This document shows positions 1-11,215 of a stretch of DNA of 64,000 nucleotides, one piece after another. Below the pieces are notes generated by a model. The model was not told where the DNA came from and did not search any database. It saw only the letters and a program-made list of their open reading frames with translations. Each line of letters opens with the position of its first letter. Positions within the stretch are counted from its first letter, which is position 1. The translations under genes and the position numbers were made by a program. The DNA is from Fallopia convolvulus (Eukaryota > Streptophyta > Magnoliopsida > Caryophyllales > Polygonaceae): the NCBI GenBank assembly GCA_964016875.1, contig OZ024733.1, positions 7,335,479 through 7,399,478 on the forward strand, given 5' to 3'.

Positions 1-1985
1 TATTTTTTGGTAAGATATTTATATGGTTAAAGTATGGGATAAAAAGATATTTTGATGATAGCAAAATAGGAGTGTGTCTTGACTTTCAGATATTTTGATG
101 ATAGCAAAATGGGATAAAAAGATATTTATATGGTTAGAGTATATTAATATTAATAATAAGTAAAAAAGGAGTGTGTCTTCACTTTCAGAATTTTATAATA
201 CTCTATATAAATATAAATATTTTGATAAAGTAATCTTGGGATTTTACAACTAATGAAATAATAACTAAGATTATTATTATTTTAACACCTCTATCTAAAT
301 TATTATTTTAATAATTTAGTTTTATAAATTCTCTTATAAAAAGGAAAATAAGAGAAAATAAAACCTTAAGAGAGATAAGGAATTTTAATAAAAAAATCTC
401 TCGTTATCTCTCGTGTCGTTAGGTCGAAGTCTCAATCCCGTATAAGCCATCAAATTCCGATTTGTTCGATCGTAAGTGCTCGCAAATTAAGGCAAGTGCA
501 ATTTCTCCTTGTAGCCTCGATATTTCGTTTCCGTGAAATTACTCGATGTTGGGAACAACTTATTTGCTAATAATAAATTAATCTAGGAATATCGAGTGTT
601 ACAAATAATGGCCCGTTTCTTATCGTTATTACGATTATTAATGTTCGATAGGAGTATTATGCTAGTCTTGTTTGTGTGACCTTCCTTGTTTAAGATCTCT
701 TTTCGAGATCGGTATGGATTAAATAGTAAGGGGTGCGGGATTAACCCGACACCTCTATATAACCTACTAAGTCGCAAGGCACCATGCCTAAATTCTGCGA
801 CTTTATAGATCATGATCCAATGTCTGCTCTTGTTCGGAGGAGGGATGTGCGCACCCTATCTAGGTGCCGGAACTTCGTTCCCATAAGTGGACCCGAGCCC
901 TTTCATGGCCCCCCACACTCTTAAAAATCATTAACGTAAGTGAAAGTTTTATCACGACATAAAATAAGTGCCAAAGCACATTTAAAAGAAACTAAAACCG
1001 GGTCGGAATAGTACAACTTGGAAGACCACCCGGCTCTCGGTTATTGAAACGATCGTCTTTCCAATCTGAATTCTTATTCGGGCTTGTCAAGGTGGGTTTG
1101 GTACTTAAGCGCCTTCGGGCCACCTCCACGATCTGGAGCACCGAATAAGATGAGGTTGGTTGAGGTCCGACAAGGGCGCAGAGGTTTTCTAAACTTGTAT
1201 GAATTAATAATGTTCCCAACATACTTTCTACTCTACGAAGTTATACAATATCGTAGTTCTTCCTTTCGGTTTAAGAGTTATCTCATCTCGAGATTTACTC
1301 GTTTCCGTCCTTAAAGCTCCATATAAAGATTCTACAGTCTCGTAGTTTCTTTTGCTTTCGGATCCAAGTTATCTCTCTTCGAGATCAACTAATTTCCGTC
1401 CTTAAAGCTCCACATAAAGTTTATAACTTTCAAGTACATCTCTTATACTTATCTCCTCGATGAAATAATAAAATTACCAAACTACCCTTGATAATTTCCA
1501 TTCTCACTTGCTTAGTCTCCTTAGACTAATTCCACTATTTCTGCATTTTTCCTGGTATTTCTCGCCCTTCGCGAGAAATGCCAGACTTTAGGAGGTTCCC
1601 ACTGAAGTTTGAAGACAAAGGCTAGAAGATTCGAAAAGAGTTATGCAAGGATAGAAGTTCAAGACAAGACGACATTGAAGGAAGAAAGGAATTTTCAAAG
1701 AGCAAAGCATTCAGAAGAGAGTGCACCAACTCTTCCGTTTTAGGCCAAGCAAATCATCATCATATGAGTTGTCTTGGGAAAAATATACTTGTACTTTTAA
1801 TAAGTCTTTTCAACCCTTTTAGAATGGGCTTTATTTTCCGCTGCTACATCATTTGTAAAACTACTACCAATGTAATGAACAAATGTTCTTATCAATGAAT
1901 AAAATTCCGCTTTTAGTCATTACTCCTTTAATTATGTTTCATTAAATAATTTAAAGGCTTGGGTGACTTTGGACGAAAAAATCCG
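1..1985. other. Unassigned, probably LTR-derived sequence
   Basis: No coding region is recognisable on either strand; the longest open stretches are about 76 codons and look accidental. The first 200 bases repeat short AT-rich phrases: a phrase around 16-37 recurs near 119-140, and one around 67-89 recurs near 167-189. The right end (about 1600-1930) has a purine-rich stretch, then T-rich sequence and an AATAAA-like signal near 1898, which would suit an R-U5 or transcript end on the plus strand. It abuts the truncated gag of the next element near 1985. A solo or truncated LTR is my best guess, but I found no matching partner. Confidence 0.3.
1252..1420 (+). repeat. Diverged two-copy tandem repeat, about 89 bp
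   Basis: Two adjacent segments (about 1252-1329 and 1341-1420) share the order TCGTAGTT, CTTTCGG, a CGAGAT core, TTTCCGTCCTTAAAGCTCCA and ATAAAG. They differ at many positions, so the duplication is old. Confidence 0.6.
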
Positions 1986-1989
1986 AGGT

Positions 1990-2919
1990 CACTGGTGGTA
2001 ATACCCATCGTTGCAAAATAGGGGTGTTACATTGTGGGCCATACATTGCATCATAATTGGTAATCTTGTCTAGCAATGCCCATGCAACATCGGTATCCGT
2101 CTCTATGAAACCGCAATCGGTATGCAGGTTGATGTGGTCTTTCGTTGCTACATTGATCCCTTGGAAAAATATCTCTTGGAGCACATAAGGTGGTTGCCCA
2201 TGAGTAGGGAAATGTCTAAGCAACTCCTTGAATTTCTCCCAAGTCTCTACAAACGTCTCATTAGGCACCTGGTGGTGAGATGTGATGCGCTTCCTAAGCT
2301 TTGTAGTCTTAGCAAGAGGGAAGAACTTTGTCATAAACAAGTCATGCAAAGCTTTCCAAGTCCTGATCGACCTAGGAGGTAGGCTCTCTAACCAGCTCAG
2401 GGCCTTTCGTACAAGAGACCACTTGAAGGCCTTCAACAAAACATATTCTAGTGAAACACCGTCAGCAGAATTAGTGTCACATAAATCAATAAAGTTCTTA
2501 ATATATTCCATTAGGCACTTAGTTGGTTTCCCCTCAAACTGAGACCGTTTGATCAAGGATATGAAGTGAGACTTGATTTCAAAATTCTTCTCAATCTCAG
2601 GAAGTACGATTGCCTACTCCGGCACCCTCAGGAAGTACGATTCCGACTCCGACATGTATTGCTTGGCATTCCTCGACAAGGCATTTAGTTGTTCCTATAA
2701 TTGAGCAACATGTTACCTCTCACGTGCAGCCGTAGTAGCTGCAGTATCTCTATAAGCTTGGAGCTGCTCCATCTGAGCTCGGAGATCGGCCATTTGTTGG
2801 GCTATTTCTTTAGGAGTCGCCATTGCTTGGTTCTCTCTTCTTCTGTGATGAAAAGTACGCTCAGGCTCAAAATAGTATAAAGGAATTTCAAAAGCAAGCT
2901 TGCGTCTTCCCGGTTGCAT
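1990..2919 (-). pseudogene. Athila-like gag fragment (outer element)
   Basis: Retrotransposon gag-domain remnant. The N-terminal part (2919 to 2713) begins MQPGRRKLAFE and carries the HHRRRENQAMA segment shared with the gag of the inner element. After a degenerate stretch the core (2556 down to about 1990) has LKAFKWSL, SWLESLPP, TWKALHDLFMTKFFP and ETWEKFKELL, the conserved blocks of plant Ty3/gypsy gag (PF03732 family). The two parts are not in one open frame, and the C-terminal half including any zinc knuckle is absent. Homology to the inner copy fades near 1990, marking the truncation. Non-functional. Confidence 0.85.
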
Positions 2920-3014
2920 AAAATTTAGAACAAAAACAAAAGAAAATGAATTAAAAACAAAAACAGGGTCGGGCTATTCCCAAACCCTAAAAGCAACTAA
3001 ACACAATGCTCGCA

Positions 3015-3032
3015 TCCCTGGCAACGACGCCA
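3015..3032 (-). other. Primer binding site, tRNA-Asp type
   Basis: On the minus strand this reads TGGCGTCGTTGCCAGGGA. It is close to the complement of the plant tRNA-Asp 3' end (TGGCGCCGTTGCCGGGGA) used by Athila/Tat elements, and lies 3 bp inside the LTR edge at 3036. Confidence 0.8.
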
Positions 3033-3203
3033 ATTTGTTAAGAGGGTTTCTTGACAACAAATAAATTTATAATCAAGATCCCGCTGTGTATAGCAAAGTC
3101 GGGTTCGTCCACGGGAAGTGAAGTCTATGCTTAGTTACTAATCTAAAACACAAAAGAAATACCAAACAGAAGCAAAACAAAGCAAACAAACACACTGGAA
3201 GGG

Positions 3204-3320
3204 ATCGGTACCGACCTTATTTGGGTCGGTAACGAGGTACAATCTGAGACGAAAATCTAAGTAAAGGTCGGTAACGAGGCAGACTCGGTACCGAGGTGTT
3301 GCAGGTCAGTAACGAGGTAA
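3204..3320. repeat. Double-palindrome units in outer LTR (5' group)
   Basis: One full unit at 3204-3237 (CGGTACCGACC arm, short centre, GGTCGGTAACG arm), followed by half-units to 3320 (GGTCGGTAACGAG and CTCGGTACCGAG). Same motif family as in the inner element. Confidence 0.8.
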
Positions 3321-4084
3321 CTGGGTTTTTATGTTTTTCACAAGCGAGAGAAAGATCTAGGATTTAGGGTGTACCACAACATAGTCATGCAATTAGAATG
3401 ATATGAATCACAAAAAATCATGCCTTTAAACACAAGTAATCAACTTTTGTTGAACAAACAAGCAAATCAATGAATTCTCATAAATTAATTCACTTTATCT
3501 ACTTATTTTGATCTAAAGTTCTCAACTTTCGTCTCAAACTTTATTTCTATTCAAGTTCACAACTTTCTCTTTCGATCAAGTCATAAACATGAATTACTTC
3601 AACTTTCATCAAAGCATAAGCACAAACAAGTAGAAGAATAGATAAAAGGCAATCAAATCATTCATATCATATCATCATTCATGCACAACTATGTTGGGTT
3701 TTAACCCCAACCCTAGAAAGAGAAATACTCACTCATGGTTGAGAAGAAACAAACAAATCAATTGAAAGAAAACATGGCTTTGAATTAAACTAAAACCTTA
3801 CTTGAATTCAAAACACAATCTTGTCTTCAACACAAACTTAGAACACAAGAAATCTCCAACAATTCTCTTCCTTGAGTCCTAAGCAACAACATGTCTTTCA
3901 AATCCTTAAACCGTACGTGAAAACTAAACTAGAGAGAGCTCCCAAAAATTGTCTAAACAAGGGTATTTATACTAAATGATCTATCTAAAATGTTCCCTTA
4001 AAGGTAAAAACTACTAAACTTAAAAGATCTCGGAATATCTTCATTAAATGCACAAAGTCGATCAAGTCCTACCGACACGGGGAC

Positions 4085-4173
4085 CTCGGTACCGACCCCG
4101 TCAGGGTCGGTAGGACTCTGGAATTTTTTCTCTTGAAAGCCTCGGTACCGACCCATGGAAGGTCGGTAACGAG
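4085..4173. repeat. Double-palindrome units in outer LTR (U3 group)
   Basis: Two units, 4085-4113 and 4141-4173, both with a CTCGGTACCGACCC arm and a GGTCGGTA arm. In the element's own (minus) direction they lie about 110-210 bp upstream of its TATAAATACCC box. Confidence 0.85.
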
Positions 4174-4638
4174 CTTGGCTTGGCTTGGCTTGGCTTTGCT
4201 TGGCTTTGTTCTCTGTCTTATTCTTCACTCTTTCCTTGGACTTCTTGGGGATTTCTTCTAATGATTTCTTCTCTTCTTCCTCTGCATGCTCCTCACCTTC
4301 AATGTCCTCAAATGCTCCAAGTCCGCTTCAAAACCTACACATGATGTCCGTGTTTTTAGCTTACTTTTAGCATGTTTTTCTAGGTTGTTTAGTCTTGTTT
4401 ACTTGTGTTTTCATGAGTGTTTTGTGTCTTTTTAGTATAGTTTGAATATTTTGTGAAAAGTATGGAAACTACTTTAGTTTTGTGTTTTTGTGTAGGTTTT
4501 GAGGCGGGTTTGGATGCATTCAAGGAAATTTAAAGAGAGGAGCAAGCTAAGAGGAGGAAGAGAAGAAGGCTATGGAAGAAATCCCAACAAAGTCCAAGAG
4601 AAGAAGGAAGAATAACAACAGAACAAGTCAAAACTAGG

Positions 4639-4730
4639 CTCGATATTGACCCTCTAGGAGTCGGTACTGAGGCTCTCAAGAATAAATTCCAGTGTCCTAC
4701 GTACCGACCCTGATGGGGTCGGTACCGAGG
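4639..4730. repeat. Double-palindrome pair in 5' LTR U3
   Basis: Units at 4639-4672 and 4699-4730, the second with GTACCGACCC and GGGGTCGGTACC arms around TGAT. They lie 110-200 bp upstream of the TATA-like box. Confidence 0.85.
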
Positions 4731-4841
4731 TCCCCGTGTCGGTAGGGCGTGACTGACTTAGTGCAATTAATGTTTTTATTACGAGATCTTTTATCGTTAG
4801 TAGCGTTTATCTTTAAGGAAACTTTTTAGATATATGTTTTA

Positions 4842-4852
4842 GAATAAATACC
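4842..4852 (+). promoter_or_regulatory. TATA-like box of 5' LTR
   Basis: GAATAAATACC here corresponds to TATAAATACCC at 23740-23750 in the 3' LTR and to the minus-strand box near 3962-3972 in the outer LTR. The 5' copy has lost the first T-A of the box. Confidence 0.55.
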
Positions 4853-5506
4853 CTTGTTTAGACAAGTTGGAGACGTCTTTCTCTCCCGTTATTTTTTGGT
4901 TGTGACGCAAGTCTTAGGTTTTGAAAGACAGAATTGTTGCTTGGGGCACAAGGAAGAAGATTGTTGGATATTTCTTGTGTTCTAAGTTGTGTTCGAAGAC
5001 AAGTTTTGTGTTTAAATTCAAGTAAGCTTTTAGTTTAATTCAAATCATGTTTTTCTTCAATCTCTTTGTTTGTTCTTTCTCCACCATGAGTGAGTAGTCT
5101 CTTATTGTAGCGTTGGGGTTGGAAACCCAACATGATCATGCACGAATGATGATATGATTGAATGAATTGAATGCCTTTTATCTTTTCTTCTACTTGTTTA
5201 TGCGTATACTTTGATGAAAGTTGAAGTAATTCATGTTTATGACTTGATTGAAAGAGAAAGTTATGAACTTGAATAGACATAAAGTTTGAAACAAAAGTTG
5301 AGAACTTTAGATCAAAATAAGTAGATTAAGTACATTGATTTATGAAAGTTGATTGATTTGCTTGTTAATTCAACCAAAGTTGAGAACTTTATTTTCAAGG
5401 CATGATTTTTATGATTCATATTGTTTGAAATTGCATGATTATGTTGTAGTGAACCCTTATCCTAGACTTTTCTCTTATTTGTGAGTCGAGTTTTAATCCC
5501 AGGTAC

Positions 5507-5613
5507 CTCGGTAACGACCCTCCCTAGGTCGATACCGACTTGCAGATTTGTTTGCCTGTTTTTTCATCTTAGTTTGCACCTCGATATCGACCCTGACAAG
5601 GTCGGTACCGACC
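5507..5613. repeat. Double-palindrome pair near 5' LTR end
   Basis: Units at 5507-5540 and 5581-5613, each with a CGRTAWCGACCCT arm and a RGGTCGRTACCGA arm. Both are conserved in the 3' LTR. Confidence 0.85.
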
Positions 5614-5790
5614 CTCTTCAGTGTTTTTGTTTGCCTTGTTTTACTTTGTTCCTTGCTTCGTTTGTTCTTTTGCTTTTTAGTTAGTAATTAGACACAACCT
5701 CACTTCCCGTAGACGATCCTGACTTCGCTATACTCAGCGGGGTCTTGACTATAAATTTATTTATTGTCAAGTAAATCCCTTTCAACAAAT

Positions 5791-5807
5791 TGGCGCTGTT
5801 GCCGGGA
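5791..5807 (+). other. Primer binding site, tRNA-Asp type
   Basis: TGGCGCTGTTGCCGGGA, one mismatch from TGGCGCCGTTGCCGGGA, the complement of the tRNA-Asp 3' end. It starts 3 bp after the LTR. Confidence 0.9.
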
Positions 5808-5887
5808 GGCGATAGCGTTGTGTTTAGTTACTTTTTGGGTTTGGGAATAACCCGACCTTGTGTTTGTTTTTAATTTGTTTTCTTCTA

Positions 5888-6900
5888 TTTGTGTTTTTAG
5901 TTTTTATGCAACCAGCAGGACGCAAACTTGCCTTTGAAGCTCCTTTATACTATTCTGAGTCTGAACGTACTCTTCATCACAAAAGGAGAGAGAATCAAGC
6001 AATGGCGACTAATGAACAACTGATAGCCGACCTCCGAGCTTAGATGAAGAGGCTCCAAGCTGAAAAAGACGTTGTAGCTACGGAGGCTGAACGTGAACGG
6101 GAAGCCACTACCCGTTTACAAGAGCAGTTGAATGCTATCCCAAGGAATGTCAAGCAGTATATGCACCTAGAACTGAGGCTGCCAGAATCAGTGATCGTTT
6201 TCCCAGAGATAGAGAAAGCCTTTGAGATCAAATCTCAATTCATATCCTTGATTAAAAGGGGCTCAGTTTGAAGGGAAACCCACTGAGTGCCCAATGGAGC
6301 ATATTAGAAACTTTGTTAATTTATGTGACACTATTGCTGCTGATGGTGTCTCTTTAGAATATGTTCAATTGAAAGCTTTTAAGTGGTCCCTTACAGGAAA
6401 GGCTGTGAGCTGGTTAAAGAGCCTACCTCCTAGGTCGGTTAGCACGTGGAGAGCGTTGCATGACCTGTTCATGACAAAGTTCTTCCCACCTGCCAAAACT
6501 ATGGAGCTAAGGAAACGCATCACCTCCTACCACCAACTGCCAAATGAGACCTTTGTGGAGACTTGGGAGAGATTCAAGGAGATGCTTAGACAATGCCCCC
6601 TACTCACGGGCAACCACAATATGTACTCCAGGAGATCTTCTTCCAAGAGATCAATTCTGAGACGAAAAACCGCATCAATCTACATACTGCTTGCGGTTTT
6701 ATTGAGATGGATCCCAATGAAGCATGGGTGTTGCTTGATAAACATACCAATTACGATGCCATGTATGGGACACAACAGACGCCCCAGCCACAACGGAGGC
6801 TCTACAATCCAAACACAGATATTGATCCGGAGTCCGTGCTGACCTAAACAACCAGATTAAACAGTGGGGAGAGCTACAAACATGGAAGACGAGTGTTAAT
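5888..6900 (+). pseudogene. Athila-like gag, broken
   Basis: Gag precursor that would form the virus-like particle. It starts MQPAGRKLAFEAP at 5888. An in-frame TAG at 6041-6043 interrupts the coiled N-terminal segment, and reading resumes in the same frame to 6271. The core gag domain lies in another frame from 6294 (LKAFKWSLTGKAVSWLKSLPP, TWRALHDLFMTKFFPP, ETWERFKEML) and shifts frame again near 6593 into THGQPQYVLQEIFFQ. At least one nonsense and two frameshift lesions. No CCHC knuckle is visible. The outer copy at 1990-2919 is its closest relative in the window. Confidence 0.88.
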
Positions 6901-6993
6901 TCCCAATTAGGCAACCTTGCTGCACATATTCCAAGACCTCAAGGGCAACTTCCGGGCCGTCCCGAGGAAAACCCTAGAGGACAAATTGTAACA

Positions 6994-7973
6994 ATGCACC
7001 TTAGAAGTGGAAAGAAGTTGTCGGATCGTGTTGAGATCAAGGAAAAAGAGAACGGAGATGAAGATGACACCCCAGTCAGGCCCGTTACCGACCCCAACAG
7101 GGTCGATACCGGAGCTCAGCACATCGCTACCGACCCCCCCCCCTCAGGGTCGATAACGACCCTACCAACCAAGGTAAGTCTTCGAAACCGACTCCTTCTC
7201 CTAGTAATGAGGTCGATATTGACCCCCATAGGGTCGGTACCGACCCTTCTCTAGCACCGACCGACCCCCTTGTCGATTCGATAACGCCACGACTCGAGCC
7301 CGTATTGGTTCTGAGTCCGGCGAAGACTCTTCATTTCCCCTCTAAGAAGTCTAAGGACTCAACAAAAGGGAAGTTTAGGCGTTTTATTAACGTTCTTCAG
7401 GGCTTAATTATTTCCATACCATTCGCTGAGGCCCTAAGCGAAATGCCGGCTAACACAAAATTCTTGAAAGAAATCTTGAGCAGAAAGAAGTCTATATCCG
7501 AGCTGGCAGATGAGGTCCGATCCTTGGAGCTCCCCGAGAAGCTAGGCGACCCAGGTAAGTTCGACATTACTATTGGTATTGGAGCTTATCATTTCAAAGC
7601 TTTATGTGATTTAGGTGTCAGCGCAAGTCTCCGACCACTCTCTATTTGGTCAAAAGCAAACATGGGACCACTGGAACCTGTTAATATGAATTTGTACATG
7701 GCGGATGGATCCTGTGTCAAGCCTACAGGAGTAGTTGATGATTTCCCAGTGCAAGTGGGAAAGTTTTTTGTGCCGAATCATTTTATTGTGATGGAGATGC
7801 CCGAAGACCCGATGGTGCCTATCATTCTTGGTAGGCTATTCTTAGCCACGGCAGGTGCCATAATCGATGTTAGGAGAGGACTCCTAACTTTTGAGATTGG
7901 GGATGAGGTGTTGGAATTCTTTTTTAACCCCACCATGAAAGAGACCAACACAGCTGAGGTCAAGATGCTCTAA
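6994..7973 (+). pseudogene. Gag-protease linker and aspartic protease
   Basis: The open stretch from 6994 begins MHLRSGKKL, the LRSGK signature of Athila/Tat polyproteins between gag and protease. From 7305 a 222-residue open stretch carries the conserved pre-protease helix (EALSEMPANTKFLKEIL) and the retropepsin-like domain: PEKLGDPGKFDI, CDLGVSASLRPLSIW, then IILGRLFLATAGAIIDV. The active-site motif in this family is normally D-L-G-A, and here it is D-L-G-V. The linker at 7083-7287 is full of double-palindrome units and is read in different frames, so linker and protease are no longer joined. Confidence 0.82.
7083..7287. repeat. Four double-palindrome units in gag-protease linker
   Basis: Units at 7083-7112, 7126-7160, 7211-7246 and a decayed one at 7256-7287, all GTTACCGACCC / GGGTCGATACCG type. 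They sit between the LRSGK motif and the protease. A splice-donor-like AAGGTAAGT follows the second unit at about 7168-7176. Confidence 0.85.
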
Positions 7974-8015
7974 ACCCACACTGACTACATCGAATGTGGG
8001 GGCTCAATCGAGAGG

Positions 8016-9600
8016 TTGTTGGCTTTTGAGGCATTTCTGAGCAGAAGATTAGCAGAATTCAACCCTGCAACATCGTTACCGACCTCTCATGGGTTGATAC
8101 CGAGGCTTCTGGCAGGAACCGAGGAGCAAACGGGGTGTACTAGTTCGATACCGGACTTTGCAGCGTCGTTACCGACCCCCTTCAAGTCGATGCCGACCCA
8201 TCTGGCAGATGAAGAAGAGCTTCTGGTGTGCAATTACTTTGAGGAGGTATTGAAGACAGAACATGAAGATCCTATTCTCATCCCGGTTGAGCCTACTCCA
8301 ACGCTCAAGCCACTTCCAGACTCCCTCAGGTATGAATTTCTTGGTCATAACTCTACCTTCCCTGTAATCATTAATGCTCAATTACATGATGAAGAAGTAG
8401 AGAAATTGATTGTTGTGCTTAGGACCCACATAACTGGCATATCCCCCTCATTATGCATGCATAGAATATACATGAAGGATAATCACAAACCCACCATAGA
8501 GCATCAACGTAGGCTAAATCCTAACATGAAAGATGTGGTCAAAAAGGAAATTTTAAAGATAGTTGATGCAGGGATTATTTTTCCTATATCGGGGTGAGTC
8601 CGGTCCATGTGGTCCCTAAAAAGGGCGGGATGACAGTTATTGAGAATGAAAAGGGAGAGCTAATCCTCACTAGGACCACAACTAGTTGGAGGATGTGTAT
8701 TAATTACAGAAGTTAAACAGTGCTACAAGAAAAGTTCATTTTCAAAGATGTATGATGGCTATCTTCTCTGACATGATAGAGGATATAGTAGAGGTTTTTA
8801 CGGATGATTTCTCTATTTATGGTTCTTCATTTGATGCTTGTCTTGCTAACCTTACTCGTGTGCTTAAAAGATGTGAAGAAACCAAATCTTGTTTTAAACT
8901 GGGAAAAGTGTCATTTCAAGGCTCAAGAAGGGATTGTTCTAGGACATCTCGTATCAAAGAGAGGGATTGAGGTAGACAAGGCCAAAATTGAGCTTATTGA
9001 AAAACTACCTCCGCCTTCTTCTGTAAAATACGTTAGGAGTTTTCTAGGACATGCTGGCTTCTACAGACGTTTTATTCAGGATTTTTCTAAGATAGCTAAA
9101 CTATTTACTAACCTACTAATGAAAGATGTAGTGTTTGAGTTGTCGACAGAATGTCTTGAAGCTTTTCACACGTTAAGAGATGCCCTTTTATCCGCTCCTA
9201 TCATGCAGTCCCCAGACTGGACACTTCCCTTCGAGATTATGTGTGATGCCAGCGATTATGCTATTGGCGCAATACTAGGGCAACAGAAGGATACGAAGCT
9301 CCACGCCATCTATTATGCAAATAAGACGCTTGATGAGGCGCATAGTAAGTATACCACAACGGAGAAGGAATTCCTTGATGTGGTATTTGCTTTTGAGAAA
9401 TTTCGTTCCTATATTGTTGGTTCTAAAATGATTGTTTATACTGACCATGAGGCCGTTAGATACTTATGGCTAAGAAGGATGCCAAACCTAGGCTACTTTG
9501 TTGGATGCTCTTGTTACAGGAATTTGACCATGAAATCAGAGATAAGAAGGGAGCAGAAAATTTAGTAGATGATCACTTATCCAGGTTGGAAGTAGAACAC
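8016..9600 (+). pseudogene. Reverse transcriptase and RNase H, with RT deletion
   Basis: RT and RNase H would copy the element's RNA to DNA. The RT N-terminus (LCMHRIYMKD, IEHQRRLNPNMKDVVKKEIL) ends at 8597 and continues in a shifted frame (PVHVVPKKGGMTVIENEKGEL, WRMCINYR, to about 8710). It then joins directly to the FQRCMMAIFSDM segment near 8745. The ~85-90 residues normally between these blocks, including the first catalytic Asp (FLDGYSGYNQI block), are missing. The second motif is F-T-D-D (about 8800), not Y/F-x-D-D with the usual residue. From 8804 the frame gives the connection domain and RNase H (IMCDASDYAIGAILGQ, TTTEKEFLDVVFAFEKFRSY, YTDHEAVRYL). A further shift near 9466 leads to DKKGAENLVDDHLSRL. 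RT is certainly inactive. Confidence 0.9.
8073..8200. repeat. Double-palindrome units in protease-RT linker
   Basis: Units at 8073-8105 and 8165-8200, with a half unit (TTCGATACCGG) near 8147. They lie between the protease and RT domains. Confidence 0.8.
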
Positions 9601-9693
9601 ATCACGGAGTCCAGCAACGTTGTGCCAATCAATGACTCTAGGCCAGACGAACACCTCGTGCTGAACGAGGTCAAAAACTACATTTCCGAGGGG

Positions 9694-9862
9694 CCTACCG
9701 ACCCTACAAGGGTCGTTATCGACCCTTCTCTGAGGCTGGAGCATGCTAGGAACACCGGTACCAAAGTGGGAGAGCTCGATACCAAGGCATGACAACCCGT
9801 TACCGAGGTGAACAATGATGCAATAGGGTCAGTAATGACCCCACCTGGTCAGGTAACGACCC
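9694..9862. repeat. Double-palindrome units in RNase H-integrase linker
   Basis: Units at 9694-9726 and 9824-9862, with a half unit near 9798. The second is followed by the splice-donor-like CCAGGTAAGT at about 9865-9874. Confidence 0.8.
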
Positions 9863-9939
9863 ATCCAGGTAAGTATTCTCAACCTAATTCAATACTTCTC
9901 GATTCAAATCTTTTCTTATCTCCTTCTTCTACTTCTCTT

Positions 9940-11215
9940 CATTCTGTCCATGTTATTAGAGAGTCAAAACCCCCTTGGTTTGCGGATTTTGCTAACTACA
10001 TTGTAGGAGGCGTGATTCACGAGGGCTCGACCCCACAAAAGAAGAAGAAGTTTTTCCATGATGTCAAACAGTACTATCGGGATGATCCTTACTTGTTCAA
10101 GCAAGGAAGCGACCGCCTCTTTAGGCATTGTATACCAGAGGAGGAGGTAGAGAGTGTGATTTGTCAATGTCACACTATCCCAACAAGTGGCCATGCAAAA
10201 GGATTCAAAACCACGACGAAGATTCTTCAAAGTGGTCTTTATTGGCCAGCTATTTTCAGGGACGTACATGATTATGTGACATCATGTGATGAATGCCAAC
10301 ACTCTGGGAACATCATTTGGAGACATGAGAACCCGCTCACAAGGATCCTAGAGGTTGAGCTTTTCGATGTTTGGGGCATAGACTTTATGGGACCCTTTCT
10401 TTCATCGAGCCCATACAAGTACATCCTAGTGGCGGTCGATTATGTCTCTAAGTGGGTGGAAGCCATTGCTACAAGGACTAATGACGCTAAAATTGTGGCT
10501 AAATTTATAAGACTAACATTTTTCCCAGGTTTGGAGTGCCAAGAGATCTCATTAGTGATGGCGGATCTCATTTCATAGAGAGGAGCTTTGAAGCTCTTTT
10601 GGCCAAGTATGGGGTATCACATAGGGTGGCAACGCCCTACCATCCCCAAACTAGTAGCCAAGTAGAGGTGTCAAACCGGCAAATCATGAGCATTTTGGAG
10701 AGGACGGTCTCCCTCTCTAGGAAGGATTGGTCATCCAAACTTGATGACACTTTGTGGGCATACAGAACGGCGTACAAAACCCCCCTACACACCACTCCAT
10801 ACAACCTAGTTTATGGAAAGGCATGCCATTTTCCAGTCGAGTTGGAGCATAAAGCATTATAGGCTCTCAAGGAGCTCAACATGGATCTCGACAAGGCCGG
10901 CGCAAAACGGTTCATGGACTTGCAAGAGCTAGAGGAGTTGAGGCTAAGGGCGTATGAGAACATGAAATCTACAAAAAGTGTACCAAGATGAGGCATGACA
11001 AGAAGTTGGTACCAAAAACCTATGAAGTTGGCTACAAGGTACTGCTCTTTAACTCTAGACTTCACTTATTTCTAGGGAAACCAAGATCAAGATAGAGTGG
11101 GCCATTCGTGGTTAACCACATATATCCCCGTGGAACGGTTGATCTAGTGACCCAGATGTGGAAATCCTAGCCACTTGGACTCTAACATCCTCCGATTAGC
11201 CAAGGTACGTTCGTC
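9940..11215 (+). pseudogene. Integrase of Athila-like element, broken
   Basis: Integrase would insert the cDNA. The zinc-binding region (HCIPEEEVESVICQCH, HAKGFKTTTKILQSG, YVTSCDECQ) lies at about 10120-10300. The catalytic core follows: WGIDFMGPF with the first Asp near 10380, then a frameshift near 10530 into LISDGGSHF (second Asp) and TPYHPQTSSQVEVSNRQ (Glu). The 10536-10862 frame ends in a stop after ELEHKAL. Remnants of the C-terminal domain (YEVGYKVLLFNSRLHLF) continue, with stops, to about 11215. The N-terminal frame starts at 9808. Confidence 0.9.

Larger units (their letters stand above)
3036..4341 (-). repeat. Long terminal repeat of outer element, inner portion
   Basis: Reverse-strand LTR matching the LTRs at 4342-5787 and 23246-24686 along its length. 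It contains the same tract of leader phrases and a minus-strand TATAAATACCC box at about 3962-3972. The remaining 139 bp of this LTR lie at 24692-24830, across the 20-kb insertion. Confidence 0.85.
4342..5787 (+). repeat. 5' LTR of Athila-like element
   Basis: 1446 bp, TG...CA ends, flanked on the left by ACACA. Matches 23246-24686 with scattered substitutions and small indels. A TATA-like GAATAAATACC is at 4842-4852 (TATAAATACCC in the 3' copy). Four double-palindrome units are embedded. Confidence 0.92.

Noticed and set aside
583..1314. Three open stretches of 76 codons
   Set aside because: No recognisable motif, and they overlap on opposite strands.
5791..5807. tRNA-Asp gene fragment
   Set aside because: It is only the 17-nt complement of the tRNA 3' end, next to an LTR, so a primer binding site.
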